Shown one piece after another: positions 7,065-12,823 of a stretch of DNA of 20,564 bases. The position numbers were made by a program, and so were the translations under genes. Under the pieces are notes generated by a model, which did not search any database, was not told where the DNA came from, and was given only the letters and a program-made list of their open reading frames with translations. Position 1 is the first letter of the stretch; the number at the start of each line of letters is the position of its first letter. The stretch is from a virus, in IMG/VR virus record IMGVR_UViG_3300034375_007960, positions 1 to 20,564 of that record; one strand, given 5' to 3'.

Positions 7065-7784
7065 GTGGCGATCCAGGAGGGCTGGGGCAGGGGTACCTGG
7101 GGCCTAGGCGCCTGGGGCACGCCCCTGTACATCGATGTCCCCGTCACCGGGGTCCAGACCACCTCCGCCCTAGGCACGCCCCTGGTCGACGCCGAGGCGA
7201 ACGTCCCGGTCACCGGCCTGGGGATTACCAGCGGCCTGGGCACCGTATCGGTGGTCGCCAAGGCAAACGTGAGCCCCGACTCCCAGGCCATCACCTCGGC
7301 CCTAGGCACCCCTGCGGTTACAGCCATCGGGAACGTCTTCCCCGCCGGCCAGGCCGCCACGGCGGGCCTGGGCACCCCGGAGGTCGACGCCGGGGCCGTG
7401 GTCGAGCTCACGGGCTTCCAGGTTAACAGCGCCCTGGGGACGGTGGATATCGTCGCCAAGGCCAATGTGGTGCCCACGGGGCAGGCGACGACGAGCGCCC
7501 TGGGCACGGTCTTCATCTCGTTCGGGATTACCCTGACCCTAGACGGTCAAGGCATGACCAGCGCCCTGGGCACGCCCATCGTGGACGCCGCGGCGATCGT
7601 GGAGCTCACGGGCCTGGGTATCACGAGCACCTTGGGCAAAGTTCTGGTCTATGGTGAAATTGACACCGACCAGACGCCGAACTATGCGACGATTAGCACG
7701 ACCCAGTCTCCGGGCTATACTCCCGTGGACACGAGCCAGTCACCAAATTACGAGGACATCCCGGCGGCGCGAGACGCTGCCTGA
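7065..7784 (+). CDS. 22-residue-repeat protein, probable tail-fibre or virion surface component
   Basis: 239 aa from GTG 7065, the only start in frame after the TAA codon at 7053. The N-terminus is Trp/Gly-rich (GWGRGTWGLGAWG), common in marine phage virion proteins. Residues 25 to about 200 form eight tandem 22-residue units of pattern V.xTG...TSALGT..V.A.A with no insertions, predicted beta-rich. The tail holds three 11-residue units (pattern I.T.QSPxY..), exactly half the main period, before IPAARDAA. Such regular repeats suggest an elongated beta-solenoid or fibre shaft. It sits directly upstream of the S74 tail fibre, so a role in the same appendage is likely. No clear ribosome binding site precedes the GTG, so translation probably depends on the gene upstream. 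Function is inferred from repeats and context. Confidence 0.7.
   Translation: MAIQEGWGRGTWGLGAWGTPLYIDVPVTGVQTTSALGTPLVDAEANVPVTGLGITSGLGTVSVVAKANVSPDSQAITSALGTPAVTAIGNVFPAGQAATAGLGTPEVDAGAVVELTGFQVNSALGTVDIVAKANVVPTGQATTSALGTVFISFGITLTLDGQGMTSALGTPIVDAAAIVELTGLGITSTLGKVLVYGEIDTDQTPNYATISTTQSPGYTPVDTSQSPNYEDIPAARDAA
7137..7664 (+). repeat. Eight diverged 66-bp coding repeats
   Basis: Eight consecutive 66-base units encode 22-residue repeats aligned on the TSALGT core (SALGT, SGLGT, AGLGT or STLGK in different copies). The length is conserved while the bases have diverged, so selection acts on protein periodicity rather than on recent DNA duplication. Confidence 0.8.
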
Positions 7785-7800
7785 TCAGTGAGGGAATAGC

Positions 7801-10122
7801 ATGGCCACTTACGTCAACGACTTGCGCCTGACCGAGCTCGCCACCGGCGAGGGCTCCGGGACCTGGGGTACGACGACGAACACGAACCTGGAGCTCATCG
7901 GCGAGGCCCTGGGCTACGGCACGCAGGATGGCTTTCCGACCGACGCCGATGCCACTACCACGGTCGCTGACGGCGCCTCGGATCCGGCTCGCGCCATGTA
8001 CTTCAAGGTGACCTCCTCGGCCACCCTGACCGCGACCCGCACCCTGACCATTGCCCCGAACACGGTCAGCCGGGTGATGCTCATCGAGAACGCCACCACC
8101 GGCTCCCAGTCCATCGCCATCTCCCAGGGCAGCGGCGGCAACGTCACCATCGCCAGCGGCCAGACTAAGATGGTCTACCTCGACGGGGCGGGTTCTGGCG
8201 CGGCTGTGGTTGATGCCCTGGCGGATCTTGAGCTGGGCACCATCACCGTCGCCGACCTCACCGCCACCACTGCGGACATCAACGGCGGCACCATCGACGG
8301 CGTGACCATTGGCGGGTCGAGTGCTGGGGCGGGTACGTTTAGTGGGCTGACGGTTGAAAACACTGACGCAACTATTACGCTTTCTGGTACTCGTGGAACT
8401 GGAGACACGCACACAATCGCTACGGCAGGTGCAAATAGTCAAAACTTAAACATTAGTGCTGACGATTCTATATTTCTTAGAACATCTGACACAGTTCAGC
8501 GCATAGGTATTTTCTCAGGCGGCGACATCTCCTTCTACGAGGACACCGGCACCACGCCTAAGTTCTTCTGGGATGCGAGTGCGGAGTCGTTGGGGATTGG
8601 GACGAGTTCGCCATCAACTTTCTTAGATATTGATGCATCCCAGTCAGTTTCTTATGGGGCCACCTCTAACAACGATGTTTATTTTGAGATAGCCAACAGA
8701 ACAGAGGCTAATGGTCAATTTAGCGGTATGCGTTTCTTAACAGAAAACGCAAGTGGCGTTGCGTCTTGGTGGAACGTAGGTGCTATATCCACAGCCAGTA
8801 ATTACGATACTGATCTGGTTTTTCAGCAACGCACAGGCGCTGCAACCTATTCGGAAGCCATGCGCATCGACTCCAGCGGCAACCTCGGCTTGGGCGTGGT
8901 GCCGAGTGCTTGGGGCGCAAGCTACAAAGCATTGCAGTTTGCTTCTGGTGCTATTGCTGGCTTTAGCACTACCGCGCTTGACCTTTACGGGAACGCCTAT
9001 GACAGCGGCACGGGCGCTTGGAAATATTTGAACTCGTCTCAAGGGGCAACCCGATACGCTGCTTTCGATGGGCAACACCAATGGTTCAACGCCCCCTCCG
9101 GCACCGCAGGCAACGCGATTTCGTTCACGCAGGCGATGACGCTGGATGCGAGTGGGAATCTCGGGATTGGGACGAGTTTGCCTACGGCTAAGCTGCATAT
9201 CTTGGCTGACACCCCTGTACTAATGAATAATGCTGCTGGTACTTCAGAAGGCAAATTTGATTATGTGGATTCCGGCGCAACGCTGCGGATGCACAACTTT
9301 TTTGGAACGGGGTCAAACATTACGTTCTTGACTAACCCCAATAGCGGCGCAGTCACAGAACGCATGCGCATCGACTCCAGCGGGAACGTCGGCTTGGGGT
9401 TAGTGCCAAATACTTGGAGCGTAGGCAAGGCGCTTGAACTTGGGTTTGAAGGCAATGCTCTTTGGGGTAACGCTGCCGACGAAGTAATTGTTGTTCAAAA
9501 CGCTTACTACAACTCAGGTTGGAAATACGCTACAACACGGCCTGCTACACATTACTCCCAGTACAACGGCGGTCATCGTTGGTTTACGGCTGCATCTGGC
9601 ACCGCTGATGCCGCCTTGTCGTGGACGCAGGCGATGACGCTCGACTCCAGCGGTAACCTGCTGGTGGGGACGACGAGTAGCACGGTTGCAAACCCCGGAG
9701 TGGTCCTCTACCCCTCTGGGCAGCAAGCAATCGGACACGCAAACGGAACCGTTAGCGGTACGGCATTTTCGTCATTTCTCTATAACAACGGCGTTATCGG
9801 TTCAATCAGCCAAAATGGCACCACTGCCGTTCTTTACAACACCTCCTCCGACGCTCGCCTAAAGGAAAACATCGCGGACGCAGAGGACGCCGGGGCCAAG
9901 GTAGACGCTATTCAGGTTCGCCAGTTCGACTGGAAAGCTGACGGCTCGCATCAAGACTACGGCATGATCGCCCAAGAGCTGATGACCGTTGCGCCTGAAG
10001 CCGTAAGCGGCGACCCCGAGTCTGACGACATGATGGGCGTGGACTACAGCAAGCTAGTGCCCATGCTCGTTAAAGAAATCCAATCCCTACGCGCCCGTGT
10101 CCATGCGCTTGAAGGTAAGTGA
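7801..10122 (+). CDS. Tail fibre with C-terminal Peptidase_S74 intramolecular chaperone
   Basis: 773 aa, ATG 7801 behind TGAGGGA (7788-7794). The N-terminus (MATYVNDLRLTELATGEGSGTWGT) and following beta-rich region suit attachment to the tail. The middle has repeated 'MRIDSSGN.GLG..P' and 'TLDASGNLGIGT' fibre motifs. The last 90 residues are a Peptidase_S74 chaperone: SSDARLKENI with the Ser683-Asp684 cleavage site, FDWKADGSHQDYGMIAQEL, and a closing coiled coil (SLRARVHALEGK). In this family the chaperone trimerises the fibre and then cuts itself off, leaving the mature receptor-binding trimer. Parts of the middle are clearly richer in A and T than neighbouring genes, a sign of module exchange. 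Its end overlaps the next gene. Confidence 0.9.
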   Translation: MATYVNDLRLTELATGEGSGTWGTTTNTNLELIGEALGYGTQDGFPTDADATTTVADGASDPARAMYFKVTSSATLTATRTLTIAPNTVSRVMLIENATTGSQSIAISQGSGGNVTIASGQTKMVYLDGAGSGAAVVDALADLELGTITVADLTATTADINGGTIDGVTIGGSSAGAGTFSGLTVENTDATITLSGTRGTGDTHTIATAGANSQNLNISADDSIFLRTSDTVQRIGIFSGGDISFYEDTGTTPKFFWDASAESLGIGTSSPSTFLDIDASQSVSYGATSNNDVYFEIANRTEANGQFSGMRFLTENASGVASWWNVGAISTASNYDTDLVFQQRTGAATYSEAMRIDSSGNLGLGVVPSAWGASYKALQFASGAIAGFSTTALDLYGNAYDSGTGAWKYLNSSQGATRYAAFDGQHQWFNAPSGTAGNAISFTQAMTLDASGNLGIGTSLPTAKLHILADTPVLMNNAAGTSEGKFDYVDSGATLRMHNFFGTGSNITFLTNPNSGAVTERMRIDSSGNVGLGLVPNTWSVGKALELGFEGNALWGNAADEVIVVQNAYYNSGWKYATTRPATHYSQYNGGHRWFTAASGTADAALSWTQAMTLDSSGNLLVGTTSSTVANPGVVLYPSGQQAIGHANGTVSGTAFSSFLYNNGVIGSISQNGTTAVLYNTSSDARLKENIADAEDAGAKVDAIQVRQFDWKADGSHQDYGMIAQELMTVAPEAVSGDPESDDMMGVDYSKLVPMLVKEIQSLRARVHALEGK
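8860..9681 (+). repeat. Tandem duplicated module of about 105 residues in the tail fibre
   Basis: Two related modules start with the identical 20-mer ATGCGCATCGACTCCAGCGG at 8860 and 9364. Both continue GLG.VP..W, then WKY, then a Gln/Gly-His-x-Trp-Phe motif and SGTA, and end QAMTLD.SGNL. The shared ACGCAGGCGATGACGCT lies at 9127 and 9625, an offset of about 500 bases. The spacer between them differs. Confidence 0.75.
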
Positions 10123-10411
10123 GGTAAAGACGGCTACCGACCCCGCCCAGTGGGCGGTATTTCGCAGGCAGGAGCTGATACACGAACACCTTGACCAGCA
10201 CGGGATGAAGAACCCCATCGTGGTCAACAGCAAGAACGAGCTTCAGTTTGGCGGGTGTCGGTTGCAGTACGCGGTGCTAAGGGGTCTGGAGGAGATTGAG
10301 GTTATAGTCACCGACGACATGGACGAGGTTCGGAGACTGCAAGACGAACAGTCACTTTTTGAGTACACGTTCCTGCCGGAACAGTACATTGAGCGAAAAC
10401 AAGGAGCATAA
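10103..10411 (+). CDS. ParB-like nuclease-fold protein
   Basis: About 102 aa. I prefer ATG 10103 over GTG 10097; both overlap the 3' end of the tail-fibre gene in another frame, and neither has a clear ribosome binding site. The sequence follows the ParB/Srx fold: a helix (WAVFRRQELIHEHLDQHG), a strand (NPIVVNSKNELQFGG), then GCRLQYAVLRGLEEIEVIVTDD, matching the family's 'GG.R..A....G...I.V'. The C-terminal DNA-binding domains of full ParB are missing. In phages such short proteins are known near lysis or tail genes, with proposed roles from nuclease to transcription factor. It stops three bases before the next ATG. Confidence 0.7.
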   Translation: MRLKVSEVKTATDPAQWAVFRRQELIHEHLDQHGMKNPIVVNSKNELQFGGCRLQYAVLRGLEEIEVIVTDDMDEVRRLQDEQSLFEYTFLPEQYIERKQGA

Positions 10412-10413
10412 CC

Positions 10414-10731
10414 ATGGCAGCAACTATGAACTGGCAGATCAGCACGTTAGAGCGTGAACTCGCAGACGGGGGAGTTATCGTGGCGCACTGGAGAATTTCC
10501 GCCTCTGAGACCGTTGGCGAAGATACCTTCTCCGCTTCCAGCTACGGCACCTGTGGCTTTACCCCTGATGCCTCTGCGCCTGACTTCGTGGCCTATGACA
10601 GCCTTACGGAAGCGACCGTGCTGGGCTGGCTGTGGGCTGACGGCGTGGACAAGGACGCAACCGAGGCGGCGCTACAAGCCAATATCGACGCGCAGAAGAA
10701 CCCCACGACCGCTGATGGAGTGCCGTGGTAA
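10414..10731 (+). CDS. Conserved small phage protein (DUF7936-like), unknown function
   Basis: 105 aa, ATG 10414 with AAGGAG at 10401-10406. The sequence ([23 protein letters not shown], then [22 protein letters not shown], and a C-terminal [17 protein letters not shown]) matches from memory a small family common next to tail-fibre genes in marine phages. It looks like a beta sandwich followed by a helix, without membrane or signal segments. Its place between fibre and lysis genes suggests a virion accessory or fibre-assembly protein. The family name is from memory. Its TAA overlaps the following ATG. Confidence 0.78.
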   Translation: MAATMNWQISTLERELADGGVIVAHWRISASETVGEDTFSASSYGTCGFTPDASAPDFVAYDSLTEATVLGWLWADGVDKDATEAALQANIDAQKNPTTADGVPW

Positions 10732-10928
10732 TGGATACTTTCTTCGCACTGTTCGACGCTCTCCCTGCTTGGATCAACGCCATCACGGCATTGGTCACGG
10801 CAGCTACGGCTATCACCGCTCTCACTCCGAGCAAGACCGACGACAAGTACGTCAGCATCGCCCTGCGCGTGTTAAATACGATTGCCGGGAATGTGGGCAA
10901 GAATAAGAACGCCGATGATGTAGAATAG
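10731..10928 (+). CDS. Small protein with a hydrophobic N-terminus, unknown function
   Basis: 65 aa. ATG 10731 overlaps the previous stop (TAATG); a GTG at 10725 is in frame but less likely. Residues 4-32 ([19 protein letters not shown] then Ala/Thr-rich) form a hydrophobic stretch long enough for one membrane helix. A conserved-looking polar tail follows ([30 protein letters not shown]). I recall similar short proteins in phage lysis regions. It could be an accessory holin or antiholin, but that rests on position and hydrophobicity alone. Confidence 0.65.
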   Translation: MDTFFALFDALPAWINAITALVTAATAITALTPSKTDDKYVSIALRVLNTIAGNVGKNKNADDVE

Positions 10929-10956
10929 CCAGGGGGCGGGGTGATGGAGCGCAGCA

Positions 10957-11436
10957 ATGATCGACCCGATCACGGCCATCACCGCCGCCACCACGGCGTA
11001 CAAGACGGTCCAAAAGTTAGTCGCGGCTGGCCGCGATATTGAAGACACCATGGGCCAGCTGGCCCAGTGGTACGGCGCGGTTTCTGATTTAAACGAAGCA
11101 GAGCGCCAGGCCAAGAACCCTCCCCTGTTCCGGAAACTGATCGCCTCCAAGAGCGTTGAGCAGGAGGCGATGGAGCTTTTCGCCCACAAGAAGAAGATCC
11201 AGGCCCAGGAGCGCGACCTGCGCGAGATGCTGCTCTACAGCTATGGGAAAGAGGGCTATAGCGAGATGATGGCCATGCGGAAGCAGATCCGCGCCGACCG
11301 CGAGAAGGCGGTCTACGCCCAGGCCAGGAAGCGCAAGGAGCTCTTCTGGAACACGGTCACGTTTGTGGTTATCCTTGCACTGGTCGCCGGTTTCGGTGGC
11401 TTACTTTATTTGGCGCTGGGAGCGATAAAACAATGA
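10957..11436 (+). CDS. C-terminally membrane-anchored protein of the lysis region
   Basis: 159 aa, ATG 10957 with GGAG at 10946-10949. The N-terminal half is helical (ITAATTAYKTVQKLVAAGRDIEDTMG). A conserved stretch follows (SKSVEQEAMELFAHKKKIQA, then QERDLREMLLYSYG), a strongly basic segment (IRADREKAVYAQARKRKE), and one membrane helix (about 131-154). Positive charge before the helix favours the bulk of the protein staying in the cytoplasm. I recall it as a conserved hypothetical in marine phages. The place in the lysis cassette suggests a role at the inner membrane, but it lacks the outer-membrane partner expected of a spanin pair. ATGA overlap with the next gene. Confidence 0.72.
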   Translation: MIDPITAITAATTAYKTVQKLVAAGRDIEDTMGQLAQWYGAVSDLNEAERQAKNPPLFRKLIASKSVEQEAMELFAHKKKIQAQERDLREMLLYSYGKEGYSEMMAMRKQIRADREKAVYAQARKRKELFWNTVTFVVILALVAGFGGLLYLALGAIKQ

Positions 11437-11660
11437 TCACGATCGACGGTAAAGAGTACGACCCCGAGACCTTTGAAGGCGAGGCCAAGATCCACTTTGA
11501 ACAGGTGGCGGCCATCCGCGAGCAGCTGGGTCAGATCAGCAACCAAATCGGGCAGCTGCAGCAAGCTGGCCTGAACCTCCAGGTCGCCCTGGGCTGGCGT
11601 GAGCAATCGCTCATCTCGGCCGTGACGGCCTCGGAGGATGATGACGAAGAGGCCGCATAA
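11433..11660 (+). CDS. Small acidic protein, DUF6447-like
   Basis: 75 aa; ATG 11433 overlaps the previous TGA (ATGA). The start (MITIDGKEYDPETFEGEAKIH) followed by a helical region (FEQVAAIREQLGQISNQIGQ, then LQQAGLNLQVAL) and an acidic end fits a small family (DUF6447, named from memory) whose members begin with ITIDGxEYD and end in a coiled helix. There is no membrane segment. Function is unknown; its position inside the lysis cassette is the only clue. Confidence 0.68.
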   Translation: MITIDGKEYDPETFEGEAKIHFEQVAAIREQLGQISNQIGQLQQAGLNLQVALGWREQSLISAVTASEDDDEEAA

Positions 11661-11673
11661 GGACGTGATCGAC

Positions 11674-11985
11674 ATGGCTACCAATGACGTGCTGAACGAG
11701 CGATTGAACGCTCTCCACGGGGATCTTTCCGAGGTCAAGTCAGCCCTGGCTCAGCTATCGGAGGCTATAACTAAGCTGGCCCTCGTTGAGGAGCGTCAAT
11801 CACAGACGGCATCGGCATTGGAACGAGCATTCAAGACCATCGACAAGATTGAGCAGCGCGTCAGCGCGATCGAGAAGGCTAACGTCAAGCACAGCACGAC
11901 CAGCATCTGGGTCGACCGCGGAATCTCCGCAGCTTTTGCGATCGCGGCGATGATTATTCTCCGCAGCATGGGGATCACCTGGTGA
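11674..11985 (+). CDS. Coiled-coil protein with C-terminal membrane helix
   Basis: 103 aa from ATG 11674, chosen because AAGGA at 11659-11663 is ten bases upstream; the upstream in-frame GTG at 11665 sits too close to that site and ATG 11638 would overlap the previous gene. A long heptad-like helix fills residues 7-70 (LNERLNALHGDLSEVKSALA onward). One membrane helix follows at about 83-101 (GISAAFAIAAMIILRSMGI), then the C-terminus. Coiled coil plus terminal membrane helix resembles small phage lysis accessory proteins, but no family is certain. It lies directly before the holin, sharing a GTGA junction with it. Confidence 0.7.
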   Translation: MATNDVLNERLNALHGDLSEVKSALAQLSEAITKLALVEERQSQTASALERAFKTIDKIEQRVSAIEKANVKHSTTSIWVDRGISAAFAIAAMIILRSMGITW

Positions 11986-12377
11986 TCGAGGCCCTGATCG
12001 GCCCGGTCACCGGGCTGCTCGACAAGTTCGTCGAAGACAAAGACCAGAAGGCCCGGTTGGCGCATGAAATTGCGACGATGGCGGAAAAACATGCGCAGGA
12101 AAGTGCGCTAGCGCAGATCGAGGTCAACAAGGCCGAGGCCGCGAGCCGGAATGTTTTTGTGGCGGGCTGGAGGCCCTTTATCGGATGGACCTGCGGGGTG
12201 GCCCTGGCATGGCATTTTGTACTCGCGCCCTTCGTACTCTTCGCGGCTGGTTGGGCCGGGGTCGAGCTGCCGAAGCTGCCGGCCTTCGATATGGACAACC
12301 TGATGACGGTTCTGCTGGGGATGCTGGGCCTGGGCGGGCTCAGGACCTGGGAGAAGACCAAGGGGATCGCCCGATGA
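11982..12377 (+). CDS. Holin, GTA_holin_3TM-like family
   Basis: 131 aa from GTG 11982, overlapping the previous TGA. A charged helical N-terminus (LLDKFVEDKDQKARLAHEIA) leads to the family's core: GWRPFIGWTCGVALAWHFVL (62-81) running into a long hydrophobic region to about 93, then a second one (MTVLLGMLGLGGLRTWEK, 108-125). That core is typical of the 3TM holins named after gene transfer agents. Holins form holes in the inner membrane at a set time and let the lysozyme reach the cell wall. The lysozyme gene follows with a four-base overlap. Confidence 0.88.
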   Translation: MIEALIGPVTGLLDKFVEDKDQKARLAHEIATMAEKHAQESALAQIEVNKAEAASRNVFVAGWRPFIGWTCGVALAWHFVLAPFVLFAAGWAGVELPKLPAFDMDNLMTVLLGMLGLGGLRTWEKTKGIAR

Positions 12378-12823
12378 AGACCGGGCCCGATGGCCTGGAG
12401 CTCATCAAGCACTTTGAGGGCTGCGAGCTCAAGGCCTACTGGTGCCCGGCTGGCGTCCTGACCATCGGCTACGGCCACACCGCCGACGTCGACGAGGGCG
12501 ATGAGATTGAGCAGGAGGACGCCGACCGGCTCCTGGAGGCGGACCTGGAGGAGTTTGAGCACTATGTGCTCCAGTTTGTCGAGCCTGAGCTCACGCAGCA
12601 CCAGTTCGACGCCATCGTGGCGTGGACCTTCAACCTGGGGCCGGGGAACCTCAAGGAAAGCACGCTCCTGAAGCGCCTGAACGAGGGGGACTTCGATGAC
12701 GTGCCGGCCCAGATCCTCCGGTGGACCAAGGCCGGCGGCAAGGAGCTCCCTGGTCTTGTCCGCAGGCGCGAAGCTGAGGCTTTGCTGTTCCTGGGAGAGG
12801 ACTGGCGGAAATGTCTAGCCTAG
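12374..12823 (+). CDS. Endolysin, GH24 lysozyme (muramidase)
   Basis: 149 aa from ATG 12374 (ATGA junction with the holin gene); the frame is also open upstream to 12185, but that is shadow of the holin gene. The GH24 catalytic pattern Glu-x8-Cys-x5-Thr is complete: Glu15, Cys24, Thr30 in HFEGCELKAYWCPAGVLTIG. FDAIVAWTFNLGPGNLKEST and GLVRRREAEALLFL, also family hallmarks, follow. The enzyme cuts the beta-1,4 bond between MurNAc and GlcNAc in peptidoglycan. There is no signal peptide or SAR helix, so it should stay in the cytoplasm until the holin opens the membrane. Its end overlaps the terminase gene by 13 bases. Confidence 0.93.
   Translation: MKTGPDGLELIKHFEGCELKAYWCPAGVLTIGYGHTADVDEGDEIEQEDADRLLEADLEEFEHYVLQFVEPELTQHQFDAIVAWTFNLGPGNLKESTLLKRLNEGDFDDVPAQILRWTKAGGKELPGLVRRREAEALLFLGEDWRKCLA

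Noticed and set aside
6880-7725. The 14-mer GGGCTATACTCCCG occurs at 6880-6893 and 7712-7725
   Set aside because: About one such match is expected by chance in 20 kb, and the second copy simply encodes Gly-Tyr-Thr-Pro in a repeat protein.
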